Positions 50,736 through 61,057 are shown, counted from the first letter of the stretch. The stretch is 64,000 nucleotides of DNA from JAAXHV01 sp965207165 (GCA_965207165.1 OZ242265.1:4340001-4404000); one strand, 5' to 3'. Made by a program: numbers and translations. Notes: generated by a model not told the origin, from the letters alone.

Positions 50736-51839
50736 ATGCAGCAACAAACAAACGACCCTGACGACCGTACCGCCCGTCCCGCGTGGTTCGGTTATGCCCA
50801 ACTGGGTATTATTCTCATCCTGGTTGTAATTGCCTTGTACTTTGCCCGGGCGCCGGGCCGCGTCACCCTTGACACGGCGGCCGGTGAGGATGCGGACGCC
50901 GGTAAACCGGTCGTCAATGTGATCCGGCCCGAACCCACCGAGCAGGCGCTGACGGTGAAGCTGACCGGCACAGTCAGGGCATACGACCAGGTGGCAGTGC
51001 GTTCTGAAGTAGCGGGACGCGTAGTCTGGGTATCTCCCGACTTTGCCAACGGTGGGTCCATTGTAGCGAACGAGACGTTCGTCAGGATTGACCCGGTCCG
51101 CTACGAACTCCAGGTGGAAGCGGCGGAAATGGCTGTCAGGGAAGCGGACGCGCGGCTGTCCGCGCAAAATACCCGGAGCGCGGAAGCCAGGCTTGGCGCA
51201 GCCCGGGCCGGACTGAAACTTGCGCAACTTGACCTTGAGCGCACCGAAATATCCCTCCCCTTCAACGCCCGGGTAGTATCTTCATCCGTTTCGGCAGGGG
51301 AACTGGTCGGTCCCGTTGAAGGGATCGACGCCCGTGCGTCGGTATTGGGCCTGGTTTATCAACCGGAAATGTTGCAGGTTGACGCCCCGGTCGATCCGAA
51401 AATCCTGGGATACCTCACCCCCGCGGCCGGCCGGATAGCCACTATTCATACCCGCACGGAGGACTACGAAGCCAGGGTCGAGCGCGTGTCATCGGTAGTT
51501 GCGCCGCAAACGCGTCTTGCATCACTGTTCCTGAAATTTGTACACGACCGGCCACTGGAGTCGCTGCCCCTGCCGGGCACGTTCGTCGAGGTTGAGATAC
51601 AAGGGCCGGCATACCGGGACGTCTACGTTCTGCCGGATGCCGTCCTGCAGGCAGGCGACAGTGTATGGACGGTCCGGGACGGTGTCTTGCATTCACTCGG
51701 CCTGCAGGCGCTTGGCCACTCCGCCGCCGGCACGGTTGTGGAGGCATTTGATGCAGGCGAGGGTGTCGTCACGGGGATGCTGCCCGGCGCCGCTGAGGGG
51801 CTGGCGGTACTGGTTGCCGACGCTGAAGCAGCGCAATAG
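50736..51839 (+). CDS. RND efflux periplasmic adaptor (membrane fusion) protein
   Basis: A 367-residue adaptor with one N-terminal membrane anchor (YAQLGIILILVVIALYFA), a lipoyl/barrel-sandwich part (AVRSEVAGRVVWVSPDFANGG), a coiled-coil hairpin from about 130 to 175 (EAAEMAVREADARLSAQNT), and the beta-barrel and membrane-proximal parts after. It bridges the pump to an outer-membrane channel, which is not in this window. The permease gene follows after 62 bp. Substrate is unknown. Confidence 0.9.
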   Translation: MQQQTNDPDDRTARPAWFGYAQLGIILILVVIALYFARAPGRVTLDTAAGEDADAGKPVVNVIRPEPTEQALTVKLTGTVRAYDQVAVRSEVAGRVVWVSPDFANGGSIVANETFVRIDPVRYELQVEAAEMAVREADARLSAQNTRSAEARLGAARAGLKLAQLDLERTEISLPFNARVVSSSVSAGELVGPVEGIDARASVLGLVYQPEMLQVDAPVDPKILGYLTPAAGRIATIHTRTEDYEARVERVSSVVAPQTRLASLFLKFVHDRPLESLPLPGTFVEVEIQGPAYRDVYVLPDAVLQAGDSVWTVRDGVLHSLGLQALGHSAAGTVVEAFDAGEGVVTGMLPGAAEGLAVLVADAEAAQ

Positions 51840-51901
51840 CAGACCCTGTCCCGGCTGTTAACCCGGATTAAGGTCCCCAACCAGAAAAAAACGGTGCAAT
51901 C

Positions 51902-54900
51902 ATGAGATCAGGACTCATCGCTTATTTTGCTGGAAACCCCGTTGCCGCCAACCTGCTCATGGCATTCCTGATTGTCGGCGGCCTGCTGTCCGCGCAACAG
52001 ATTGCCGTCCAGATTTACCCCGAGATCGACCTGCGCACGGTGACTGTCGAGGTGCGGTCGCCCGGGTCGTCTCCCCAGGAAGTGTCGGAAGACATAAACC
52101 GTCGAATTGAACAGGGCGTAATCGGCATTCCCGGCGCCGAGCGGGTTGTCAGCACCGCCAGCGAAGGCCTGGGAGAGGTCAAGGTCGAACTGTCCACCTT
52201 TGCCAATCCTGCCTCGGTCCTGGAAGACGTGCGGGAGGCGGTAGACAGCATTGACAGTTTTCCGCCCGGTACTGCGGAACAACCGGAAGTAAAGCTCGAA
52301 CAGATCGGGTATGAAGTCCTGACCCTGGCCGTTACGTCCGCCGTCGCCGGAGAGAGAGACCTGCGGCTTGCCGCGGAGGCGTTGCGCGATGACTTGCTGG
52401 AGCTGCCGTCTGTTTCGCAGGTAAAGTTGCTGGGCACCCGTGACCGCGAGATAAGCATCGAACTGAACGAGGAGGACCTGCAGCGCCACAACCTGACTAT
52501 CACCGATATCGTCACAAAAACACGGCGCGCCTCCGTGAACATGACCTTCGGTGAACTGAGGACCGATTCCGGCGGCGTGATTCTGCATACGGTATCAAAA
52601 CGCCGGACCGGGGATGAGTATAAGGACATACCGCTGATTACGCGGCTCAACGGCACTATCGTCAGGCTGGGTGACGTGGCGGAGATACGCGATGGCTTCA
52701 GCGATGAGGATGTCGTCTCGGAGATCGATGGCACCCCTGCTGTTTTTGTGCGTATTGACTCGGCCAAGCAGCAGTCAATCGTCGCCATGGGCGAGGAAAT
52801 CAAGAACTGGCTTGCCACCTATGATGCTCCCCCCTCGGTAACGGTCTCGATCTGGAACGACAGGGCACAGCCTGCGATTGACAGGATATCGGAGATTATC
52901 GGCAATGCCGTGCTCGGTATCGTACTGGTATTCATCTGCCTGGTGCTCGTGTTCGACCTGCGCGTCGCAGTATGGATAACCGTTGGTATCCCGTTGTCCA
53001 TGATCGGCGCGCTCATGTTCTTCGAGCCCGCGGGCATGACGCTGAACATGGCTACCATCTTCGGGTTCTTCCTGTTGATCGGAATTGTCGTGGATGATGC
53101 GGTGGTGGTTGGAGAGAGTATTGCCGCGGAACGGGAAAGCGGCAAAAACGCCCTGGATGCAGCCATTTCCGGCGCGCACGCCGTAGTCGGCCCGATCACC
53201 ATCGGGGTATTGACGACGCTGTTCGCTTTTTTTCCGTTCCTGTTCGTCACCGCGGGCTTCTACCAGGTCGTTACCGTATTCCCCTACATGGCGGCTTTCG
53301 TCCTGGTGGTCTCGTTGGTTGAAGCCTTCTTTATCCTGCCCGCCCACTTGTCGCACGAGAGCAACTGGAGCCTAGCGCCGTTGAGCGTGATCCAGGGCAG
53401 GGTGAGCCGCAGGCTGGACGAGTTTCGCGACCAGGTGGTGGTGCCGACGGTTTCCTGGTCCGTGAGACACACGTTTATTACGCTGGCAAGCGGGGTCCTG
53501 CTGATCATTTTCGCGCTGGCGCTGCTTCGTACCGACAATGTTCGCCTGCTCATCTTCGATAGGGCGGCAAATGTCAGCGATAATGTCCAGGCCGATATTC
53601 ACCTCCCGCAGGGCGCGCCCTTTGACGTCACTCTCGCTACTGCCGAGCGCTTTGTAAATGCCGCGCATGCCGTGAATGAAGAGCTTGGCGGGACGCCGAT
53701 CGACTCGGTCAGCATGCTGGTCGGTAATCTCATATCAGCGGCGGCGCTGGATCGGGACTTCAATGCCAGCCATACGGCGTCGGTCAGGATACACCTTAAT
53801 AAAAGGCCGGTCCGCACGGTATCGCCCCAGGACGTTGAAAGGCTGTGGCGCCGGGAAATCGGTGATATTTCCTACCTGGATAAAGTCAAGTTCCGTACTA
53901 CGAGCAGGGTCACGCGTCCAGGGGTTGCATACGCGCTGAAGCATGAAGATCCCGCGGTCCTGAAGCAGGCAACGGCCGAACTGAAATCCGCTATGACCTC
54001 TGTCCCGGGTTTGTACGAAGTTTCCGATAGCCTGTCACTCGGCAAACGGCATTTTGAAATTGAGGTTACGCCGGCCGGGATTGCTGCGGGGTTGACGCCG
54101 GCAGCTATCGGCGCGCAGTTGCGGGCCAGCTTCCACGGGGCCGAGATACAGCGGATACAACGGGGCAATGAAGAGATTAAGGTCGTGGTCAGGTACCCGG
54201 AGCACCGGCGGGAAAGTTTGCGTGTACTGGCCGAAGAGCATATCCAGCGACCCGGCGCGGCCGGAGAGTTGCCGCTGTCCATGGTGGCGCACATCACGGA
54301 AAAACGTGAACTGACCCAGGTGATACGCATTGACGGTAAACAGACCTCCCTGGTCAACGCCCGCGCCGATGCTTCGATTATCACACCCAGGCAGGCCAGG
54401 CGCATTGTCAGGAAGGAGTTTTTTCCCGAGCTGCTGGCAAACTATTCCGGTCTCAGGGTTGACGTCGACCAGTCGGCGCGGGATGAACGGGCATTGTTGA
54501 AAACCCTGGCCATATTGATCCCCATCGTCCTGATTGCCATTTATGGACTCATCGTTGCATTTCTGCGCAGTTACTGGAAGCCGGTGATCGCCGTTGCCGG
54601 CATCCCGCTGGCGTTCTCCGGCGCGGTCCTGAGCCATTGGCTGCTGGGCTGGGATTTTACCGCCATGTCGATATTCGGCGTGGTCGGTGTTTCCGGCATA
54701 GTTGTGAACGATGCCCTGGTGCTGCTGGATCGATACAACCGTATCCGCCGGGAAAATGACATGTTCCCGGCCATAGCCGCCGCATCGGCGGCGACCCGCC
54801 ACCGCTTCCGGGCCGTTCTCCTGACCAGTCTCACGACCATCCTGGGGTTGTCCCCGTTACTGTACGAACGCGGCGATGAACTGGTTTTCCTGGTGCCGTT

Positions 54901-54997
54901 TGTCGTGAGCATGCTCGGCGGCCTGGTGTTCGCGACCCTGGCCACCCTGTTGCTCCTGCCGACGCTGGTCATGCTCGTCGAAGGCCGCAAGGAATAG
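51902..54997 (+). CDS. RND-family efflux permease
   Basis: A 1031-residue inner-membrane pump with the RND plan of 12 membrane helices and two large periplasmic loops. Landmarks are the N-terminal NPVAANLLMAFLIVGGLLSAQQIAVQIYPEIDLRTVTV, the proton-relay VVDDAVVVGESIAAERESG in helix 4, and the C-terminal GVSGIVVNDALVLLDRYNR. It is proton-driven. The ordering adaptor-permease is standard. The hydrophobe/amphiphile type is likelier than heavy-metal type, but substrate cannot be read. Confidence 0.93.
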   Translation: MRSGLIAYFAGNPVAANLLMAFLIVGGLLSAQQIAVQIYPEIDLRTVTVEVRSPGSSPQEVSEDINRRIEQGVIGIPGAERVVSTASEGLGEVKVELSTFANPASVLEDVREAVDSIDSFPPGTAEQPEVKLEQIGYEVLTLAVTSAVAGERDLRLAAEALRDDLLELPSVSQVKLLGTRDREISIELNEEDLQRHNLTITDIVTKTRRASVNMTFGELRTDSGGVILHTVSKRRTGDEYKDIPLITRLNGTIVRLGDVAEIRDGFSDEDVVSEIDGTPAVFVRIDSAKQQSIVAMGEEIKNWLATYDAPPSVTVSIWNDRAQPAIDRISEIIGNAVLGIVLVFICLVLVFDLRVAVWITVGIPLSMIGALMFFEPAGMTLNMATIFGFFLLIGIVVDDAVVVGESIAAERESGKNALDAAISGAHAVVGPITIGVLTTLFAFFPFLFVTAGFYQVVTVFPYMAAFVLVVSLVEAFFILPAHLSHESNWSLAPLSVIQGRVSRRLDEFRDQVVVPTVSWSVRHTFITLASGVLLIIFALALLRTDNVRLLIFDRAANVSDNVQADIHLPQGAPFDVTLATAERFVNAAHAVNEELGGTPIDSVSMLVGNLISAAALDRDFNASHTASVRIHLNKRPVRTVSPQDVERLWRREIGDISYLDKVKFRTTSRVTRPGVAYALKHEDPAVLKQATAELKSAMTSVPGLYEVSDSLSLGKRHFEIEVTPAGIAAGLTPAAIGAQLRASFHGAEIQRIQRGNEEIKVVVRYPEHRRESLRVLAEEHIQRPGAAGELPLSMVAHITEKRELTQVIRIDGKQTSLVNARADASIITPRQARRIVRKEFFPELLANYSGLRVDVDQSARDERALLKTLAILIPIVLIAIYGLIVAFLRSYWKPVIAVAGIPLAFSGAVLSHWLLGWDFTAMSIFGVVGVSGIVVNDALVLLDRYNRIRRENDMFPAIAAASAATRHRFRAVLLTSLTTILGLSPLLYERGDELVFLVPFVVSMLGGLVFATLATLLLLPTLVMLVEGRKE

Positions 54998-55091
54998 CCC
55001 CGTTTTATATTCAGCAACCCCTGAGATTAAGCCGGAGTTTCCTATATAATACTCCCTCCATAATAACTGGAAAGGGTACTAGGGAGATAAT

Positions 55092-57191
55092 ATGGGATTG
55101 CGTATCGGCGTCGACGTAGGCGGCACCTTCACGGATTTTCTGGTCGTGGATGAGGCCGGCAACGCCGAGATCCATAAGACCTCGACCACCCCTGACGATC
55201 CGTCGATTGGCTTTTTCCGGGGTCTGCAAAAGGCCGCCGGCCGGCGCGGATGGCAGCTGGATGACTTCCTGCAACAGGTGGAGACCATCGTCCACGGCAC
55301 CACCATTACCACCAATGCCACCCTGACCGGCGACGGCGCGAATACCGGATTTATCACCACAAAAGGCTTCCGCGATGTGCTCAACATGCGCCGCGGCCTG
55401 AAGGAGCGCCAGTTCGAAAAATATTCCCCGCCGCCGGCCCTGGTCGAGCGCAGTCACATCCGGGCCGTGGAGGAGCGTATCAATGTAACCGGCGACATCC
55501 TCACACCGCTGAACGAGGAAGACGTGAGGTCTGCAGCGCAATATTTTCGCGCGGAGGGCATTGAAGCCGTTGCAGTGTCATTCCTCTGGTCGTTCAGGAA
55601 CCCGGTCCACGAACTGAGGGTAAAGGACATCCTGGAACAGGAACTGCCCGGTATCTACGTGTCGTTGTCTACGGAGATCCTGCCGCAGATCCGCTTATAC
55701 GAACGCAACAGCACCACCGCGCTGAACGCCTACGTCGGACCGGTGCTGACCCGGTATATTTCCAGGTTGCTGAGCCAACTGGAAACCAGGACCTTCACCG
55801 GCAACCTGCTCATCATGCAGTCCAACGGCGGGGTCATGTCGCCCCAGGTGGCGCAACGGTTTGCCTCCAATACCTTGTTGTCCGGCCCTGCCGGCGCCCC
55901 CATGGCCGGCGTGTTTTACGGCAACACCCACGGGTTCAAAAATGTCATCACCATCGATATGGGCGGTACTTCGTTCGACGTCGCGCTGGTGAAAGACGCC
56001 GAGCCGGGAGTGACCACGGAGGGCATGATCGGGGAACACCGCGTCGCGTCACCCATCCTGGATATTCACACCATCGGTGCCGGGGGCGGTTCCATCGCCT
56101 GGATCGACCGGGGCGGACTGCTGGCAGTGGGTCCGAAAAGCGCCGGCGCGGCGCCGGGGCCGGCCTGCTACGGCCGCGGCGGCACCCTGCCCACCGTCAC
56201 CGATGCGCAATATGTACTGGGCTACCTGGACCCGGCGTATTTTGAAGAAGGCGAATTGCAGTTCGATGCCGGGGCCGCGCGTACGGCAATCGACGAACAC
56301 ATCGCACAACCCTTGTCCATGGACCCGGTCGCGGCGGCAGACGGCATTTACCAGTTGGTGAACAACAACATGGCGGCGGCGCTGGGCGTGGTGTCCGTGG
56401 AACGGGGTTATGACCCCAGGGAGTTCGTCCTGGTGGTTGCAGGCGGGGCCGGCCCCATACATGCGGCGGCCATTGCCAGGGAACTGGGTATCCCGTTGAT
56501 ACTCATCCCCAGGGAATCATCGGTCTTCTGTGCGGCCGGCATGCTGATCTCGGACCTTAAACACGATTACGTCCGAACCTGTGCTATGGATATCGACCGC
56601 GTCGATACGCGCCAGGTTAACGCGTTATTTGCGGAAATGACGGAAAATGCCAGGCAGACCCTGGCATCGGAAGCCGTCTCGGACGAGAGGATTGAGGTAA
56701 AATATTCAGCGGATTTACGCTATATCGGCCAGTTCAACGAGGTTGAAGTCCCCCTGCCGAAAGGAGGGGAACTGACGGAGGAGTCCGTCAAGGACCTTTG
56801 CGCCGCGTTCCATTTGAAGCACGACAGCCTGTACGGCTATTCCATGCCTGATGCCGGCGTGGAACTAATCAACCTGCGTATCACCGCGCGCGGTAAAACG
56901 GAGAAACCGGCGCAGGAAAAACATGAAAGAAGCGGCGCCGCCCCGAACCATGCCTTGCTGGGTTCAAGAGATGCCTGGTTTGATGACGGGTTTGCCGATA
57001 CCCCTGTCTACGATGGCCTGAAGCTGGTCAACGGCAACCGTGTAAACGGCCCCGCCGTTGTGGTGCAACCCACCACCACGATAATCGTACCCCCGGACTT
57101 TGCATTGTTATGTGATGAATATAATAATTATCTTATGTATCCTGTAACCAGAGACATAACCGAACTGGTCCACAGTTTAAGCAACAGGTGA
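55092..57191 (+). CDS. hyuA: Hydantoinase/oxoprolinase family subunit A
   Basis: A 699-residue ATP-using subunit. It has RIGVDVGGTFTDFLVVDEAG at the N-terminus, HGTTITTNATLTGDGANTGFITTKGFRDVL, the central TIDMGGTSFDVALVKDAEP, and VVAGGAGPIHAAAIARELGI. Family members open or activate cyclic amides (N-methylhydantoin, 5-oxoproline, lactams) or carboxylate acetone-type substrates, together with a B subunit. The start has AGGGAGATAAT before ATG 55092. hyuB follows after 4 bp. With the downstream ligase and mutase it may open a catabolic route; substrate unknown. Confidence 0.9.
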   Translation: MGLRIGVDVGGTFTDFLVVDEAGNAEIHKTSTTPDDPSIGFFRGLQKAAGRRGWQLDDFLQQVETIVHGTTITTNATLTGDGANTGFITTKGFRDVLNMRRGLKERQFEKYSPPPALVERSHIRAVEERINVTGDILTPLNEEDVRSAAQYFRAEGIEAVAVSFLWSFRNPVHELRVKDILEQELPGIYVSLSTEILPQIRLYERNSTTALNAYVGPVLTRYISRLLSQLETRTFTGNLLIMQSNGGVMSPQVAQRFASNTLLSGPAGAPMAGVFYGNTHGFKNVITIDMGGTSFDVALVKDAEPGVTTEGMIGEHRVASPILDIHTIGAGGGSIAWIDRGGLLAVGPKSAGAAPGPACYGRGGTLPTVTDAQYVLGYLDPAYFEEGELQFDAGAARTAIDEHIAQPLSMDPVAAADGIYQLVNNNMAAALGVVSVERGYDPREFVLVVAGGAGPIHAAAIARELGIPLILIPRESSVFCAAGMLISDLKHDYVRTCAMDIDRVDTRQVNALFAEMTENARQTLASEAVSDERIEVKYSADLRYIGQFNEVEVPLPKGGELTEESVKDLCAAFHLKHDSLYGYSMPDAGVELINLRITARGKTEKPAQEKHERSGAAPNHALLGSRDAWFDDGFADTPVYDGLKLVNGNRVNGPAVVVQPTTTIIVPPDFALLCDEYNNYLMYPVTRDITELVHSLSNR

Positions 57192-57195
57192 TGCT

Positions 57196-58950
57196 ATGGA
57201 TACCGAAGTAAAAATCAGTAGTATCGACCCAATCAGGGTTTCCGTTATCGGCAGCCGTCTCGATGCGATCAGCAAGGAAATCGGGCAGACCATGTTACGC
57301 ACTTCACGCTCACCGATTTTTTCCGAAGCGCGTGACTTCGTCACCGGTATCTTTGACAAGGACCTGCGCCTGGTAGCCCAGACGGCTTATATCCCGGTAT
57401 TGATGGGCGCCCTGCCTTATGCGATAAGGAGTATTGCCGAGACGTTTGCAGGTGACGTCAATGACGGTGATATCTTCATCCTGAACGACCCGTACCGCGG
57501 CAATAACCATCCCCCGGACATCAATATCGCCAAACCGGTTTTCTATAAAGGCGACATCGAATTCTGGACGATATGCAAGGGTCATCACGCCGACGTCGGG
57601 GGCGGGGGCGTTGCCGGGTATAACCCTGAAGCAAGAAGCGTGTGGGAGGAGTGCATCCGTATCCCGCCGGCCAAGTTATACGACGCGGGCAAGCCGAACA
57701 AGGCATTATGGGACACCATCCTGCTGAACGTGCACCTGCCGTTCCTGGTGGAAGGCGACCTGCATTGCGAAGTGGGCGCAGTCACCAAGGGCGAACGCAG
57801 CCTGCTGGCGTTATTGAACAAGTACGGACCCGACCAGGTCAACCTTGCCATCGACCAGATTTTTGACGCCTCGGAGAAACAGATGCGTGCGGCAATCGCT
57901 ACCGTGCCCGATGGCGAGTACCGCGCCGAACGTTTCGTCGACCACGACGGCATTAACAAGGACAGGATGATTGCGGTCAGGTTGACCATCAGGGTCGAGA
58001 ACGAAGACATCACCTTTGATTTCAGCGGCAGCGATCCGCAGGCGGCCGGCTACGTGAACAGCACCGTGCCGAACACGCTGTCCTCGGCTTACCTGGCCCT
58101 GTTCATGTCCATCGGCTCTGAAATCAGGTTCAACGAAGGCGCGTTGCGCGCCCTGCACGCGGTTGCGCCTGAAGGCACAATCGTGAACCCGACGGAACCG
58201 GCGCCGGTAACAGGCTGTACCATCAACACCGCGCAGACCATTATCGAGGCAGCCTGGCTGGCCTTGTCCCAGGCCGTGCCTGACCAGGTTGATGCCGGCT
58301 GGGCGCGCTGGTGCGCACCCGCCACGATGGGTATGAATCCGCGCACCGGACGCTTGTTTGGTGACATCCATTTCATGTGTAAAGGCGGCGGCGGCGCGTC
58401 AAAAGGACTGGACGGCTGGGACCATATCGGCACCGTAGTCTGCGCCGGCGGGGTGCGGGCGCCGGACCCGGAACTGCATGAACTGGTCAATCCATACACG
58501 GTTTTACAATATGAATACTGGCCGGACAGCGCCGGCGCCGGTGAGTGGCGCGGCGGCATGGGTACGATCTACCGCTGGCGGGTTGAAGCCGACAATATTG
58601 CCGTTGCCAATTTCGGTGGGGGTAACCGGGAAGCAACGGTGCCATTCGGCCTGGAGGGCGGCAAAGCGGCGCCGCAACACCAGTTGTACCTGAAAAAAGG
58701 CGATGAAACGATCGATGTGGACGCGGAAAGTTTTTATGACTACAGCACGGGAGATATATTTGAGATCTATCAAAGCGGGGGAGGCGGATTTGGCAACCCG
58801 TTGCGGCGCCCCGTTGCAAAAGTCAGGGACGATGTGGTGAACGGGTTGATATCCGCTGAAAAAGCCCGGGAAGATTACGGTGTTGTGATCGACCCGGAGT
58901 CTTTTGCCGTGGACGAATCAGAGACACAGGCGCTGAGAAGCCTGTCCTGA
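57196..58950 (+). CDS. hyuB: Hydantoinase/oxoprolinase family subunit B
   Basis: A 584-residue HyuB-type subunit. It has KEIGQTMLRTSRSPIFSEARDFVTGIFD, FILNDPYRGNNHPPDINIAKP, GHHADVGGGGVAGYNPEARSVWEECIRIPP, and near the end DSAGAGEWRGGMGTIYRW and QSGGGGFGNPLRRP. It works with HyuA in ATP-dependent amide hydrolysis or ketone carboxylation. It starts 4 bp after hyuA and ends 18 bp before the mutase gene, so all appear to be one operon. Confidence 0.9.
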   Translation: MDTEVKISSIDPIRVSVIGSRLDAISKEIGQTMLRTSRSPIFSEARDFVTGIFDKDLRLVAQTAYIPVLMGALPYAIRSIAETFAGDVNDGDIFILNDPYRGNNHPPDINIAKPVFYKGDIEFWTICKGHHADVGGGGVAGYNPEARSVWEECIRIPPAKLYDAGKPNKALWDTILLNVHLPFLVEGDLHCEVGAVTKGERSLLALLNKYGPDQVNLAIDQIFDASEKQMRAAIATVPDGEYRAERFVDHDGINKDRMIAVRLTIRVENEDITFDFSGSDPQAAGYVNSTVPNTLSSAYLALFMSIGSEIRFNEGALRALHAVAPEGTIVNPTEPAPVTGCTINTAQTIIEAAWLALSQAVPDQVDAGWARWCAPATMGMNPRTGRLFGDIHFMCKGGGGASKGLDGWDHIGTVVCAGGVRAPDPELHELVNPYTVLQYEYWPDSAGAGEWRGGMGTIYRWRVEADNIAVANFGGGNREATVPFGLEGGKAAPQHQLYLKKGDETIDVDAESFYDYSTGDIFEIYQSGGGGFGNPLRRPVAKVRDDVVNGLISAEKAREDYGVVIDPESFAVDESETQALRSLS

Positions 58951-58968
58951 TTATGCGGACCGCTTGTC

Positions 58969-60609
58969 ATGGAAAGAGCCGAACAGATAGAAGAATCAGT
59001 ACGCGACAGCGAAGAACAGGTGTTTGAAACCGCCTCGGGAATTCCCATAGAGGAATTATACGGCCCCGCTCACGTTGCGGAAGAGCACCGGGATGATGCT
59101 GTCGGCGAACCGGGCGATTACCCGTTTACCCGGGGACCATACCGCAACATGTACCGCGGCCGTATCTGGACCCGGCGTTTCCAGGTCGGTTTCGGATCGC
59201 CGCAGGAGAGCAACGAACGGATAAAATTCCTGCATAAACACGGCGCCAACGGCTTTGTCATCACCATTGACCTGCCCACTTCCTACGGGTTCGATTCAGA
59301 TGACCCTATCGCCGAAGGTGAGGTTGGGGTAACCGGCCTTGCGCTCAGCACGCTGGAAGACATGCGCGCGCTGTATGATGGATTTGGCCCGGACACGGTA
59401 TCCTACGCCTTGTCCATCCGCCCGCCGGTATCGACGGTTTCCCTGGCGATGCTGGCCTGTGTCGCCGAAGAGAAGGGTATCCCGCTGTCCAACGTGATAG
59501 GGACGCAGCAGAATGACCCGTTCTACCAGATGAGCGGCGGGCCGCTGCAGACCACGACCCGGTTTTTTCCCATCCAGGGTACCCTGCGGCTGTGTATCGA
59601 CAACATCGAGTTCATGACAAACAACATGCCGCGCCTGAACTGGATGGTGACCAACGGTTACAACCTGCGGGAAACCGGCGTCAACGCCATAGAAGACGGG
59701 GCGTTCACCCTCGGCCATGCCTTCGATATATTCCGGATGGCAAAGGAACGAGGGCTCGATATCAACCGCTTCCCGAAACGGGCCTCGTTTTTCCTGTCCT
59801 GCTCCATCGATTTTTTTGAAGAGATTGCCAAGTTCCGCGCCATGCGGCGGTTGTACGCCAGGACCATGAAGGAAGAGTTCGGCGCTACCGACCCGGCCTG
59901 CCAGCGCATGCGCTTTTCCGTGCAGTCGGCCGGCAATACCCTTACTACGCAACAACCCGAAGTCAATATCGTACGCGCCGGCATCGAGGCCATGGCCGCG
60001 GTATTCGGCGGCGCCCAGTCGATCCACCTGTGTTCCTACGATGAGGGGCACGGCTTGCCCACGGAGGAATCATCGCGTATCGCGCTGAGGACCCAGCAGG
60101 TAATTGCTTACGAATCCGGCGTTACCAAAACGGTTGACCCGCTGGGTGGGTCATATTACGTGGAACACCTGACCGATAAAATCGAGAGTGAGATAAACGC
60201 CAAGCTGGCTGAGATCGAGGAGCATGGCGGCATGGCCAGGGCCATACAGGACGGCTGGCTGGAAGAGCAGATCAACGCCGCCCGCTACCGCAACCAGCGC
60301 GACCTGGATTCCGGACGCAAGCCGCTGGTCGGGGTAAACCGCTATACCATCCCTGATGAGGAAGAGCGGCGGATAAAGGTACACAAGATAAAGGCGGATG
60401 AATGGGGAGAAAAACGCAGCCAATACCTGTCGGCATTCCGCAATAACAGGGACAACCGGAAATGGAGTGATGCCATGGCCCATCTCGAAAACGCCTGGAA
60501 AGCGGGAGAAAACATGGTGCCGGTCATCATGAACGCGTTGCGTAACAATGCCACCATGGGCGAGATACACGAGGCCATGCGCAACGCCCAGAACTGGTCG
60601 TTCAGTTAA
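58969..60609 (+). CDS. Acyl-CoA mutase large subunit (AdoCbl-dependent, diverged pocket)
   Basis: A 546-residue methylmalonyl-CoA-mutase-family large subunit without its own B12 domain, as in isobutyryl-CoA and 2-hydroxyisobutyryl-CoA mutases. It has YPFTRGPYRNMYRGRIWTRR, the barrel motif DLPTSYGFDSDDP, GTQQNDPFYQ, RFSVQSAGNTLTTQQPEVNIVR and VDPLGGSYYVE. By eye alignment, Q72 sits where methylmalonyl-CoA mutase has Y89, Q194 where it has R207, T99 where the hydroxy-acid mutase has D117, and N232 where the others have His (GYN for GYH). These differences suggest a non-dicarboxylic and possibly new substrate. The B12 subunit and MeaB follow. Confidence 0.88.
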   Translation: MERAEQIEESVRDSEEQVFETASGIPIEELYGPAHVAEEHRDDAVGEPGDYPFTRGPYRNMYRGRIWTRRFQVGFGSPQESNERIKFLHKHGANGFVITIDLPTSYGFDSDDPIAEGEVGVTGLALSTLEDMRALYDGFGPDTVSYALSIRPPVSTVSLAMLACVAEEKGIPLSNVIGTQQNDPFYQMSGGPLQTTTRFFPIQGTLRLCIDNIEFMTNNMPRLNWMVTNGYNLRETGVNAIEDGAFTLGHAFDIFRMAKERGLDINRFPKRASFFLSCSIDFFEEIAKFRAMRRLYARTMKEEFGATDPACQRMRFSVQSAGNTLTTQQPEVNIVRAGIEAMAAVFGGAQSIHLCSYDEGHGLPTEESSRIALRTQQVIAYESGVTKTVDPLGGSYYVEHLTDKIESEINAKLAEIEEHGGMARAIQDGWLEEQINAARYRNQRDLDSGRKPLVGVNRYTIPDEEERRIKVHKIKADEWGEKRSQYLSAFRNNRDNRKWSDAMAHLENAWKAGENMVPVIMNALRNNATMGEIHEAMRNAQNWSFS

Positions 60610-60667
60610 ATAGAGAGAAAAGGGGACAGATTTAAATCCGCCCCCGGTTATACGGTTAGAGATATTC

Positions 60668-61057
60668 GTGATTGACAAGAACAGAATTCTACTCGCAAAG
60701 ATGGGGCTGGACTGCCATGACACGGGAGTCATCACCGTGGCCCAGCAACTGCGGGAAGGCGGATTTGAAGTTATTTACCTGGGACTGCACAACAGCGCCG
60801 ATCAGGTTGCCAAGGCCGCTCTGGAGGAAGACGCGGACCTGATCGGTGTCAGCTTCCTGTCCGGCCAGCACGTTACCCAGGTGCGCAAACTGATCGACAG
60901 CCTGCGCGCCCGGCAACTGGAGGTGCCGGTTGTCTGCGGCGGCGTGATCCCGGATGACGACGCTGAACAACTGCTGGACATGGGCGTCAGTGAGGTCATC
61001 AGACCCGGCACCCTGACAGAAGAGTTGCTTGACAAGGTCAGGCGAGCATTGGGTTAA
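60668..61057 (+). CDS. Acyl-CoA mutase small subunit, B12-binding
   Basis: A 129-residue cobalamin-binding protein with the D-x-H-x2-G motif (GLDCHDTGV, His17 as cobalt ligand), SFLSGQH-type nucleotide-loop contact and GGVIPDDDAE. It is the partner of the large subunit at 58969. The start is GTG 60668. The 58-bp gap between them contains a remnant GGGGACAGATTTAAAT repeat. It ends 11 bp before the ligase gene. Confidence 0.92.
   Translation: MIDKNRILLAKMGLDCHDTGVITVAQQLREGGFEVIYLGLHNSADQVAKAALEEDADLIGVSFLSGQHVTQVRKLIDSLRARQLEVPVVCGGVIPDDDAEQLLDMGVSEVIRPGTLTEELLDKVRRALG

Noticed and set aside
50517..51227. Minus-strand open frame opposite the RND adaptor
   Set aside because: The plus-strand reading has a membrane anchor and adaptor motifs and is followed by the permease; the minus reading has none.
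60610..60667. Possible small RNA or gene between the two mutase subunits
   Set aside because: The 58 bp contain only a remnant of a GGGGACAGATTTAAAT-type repeat and the GTG start region of the small subunit.
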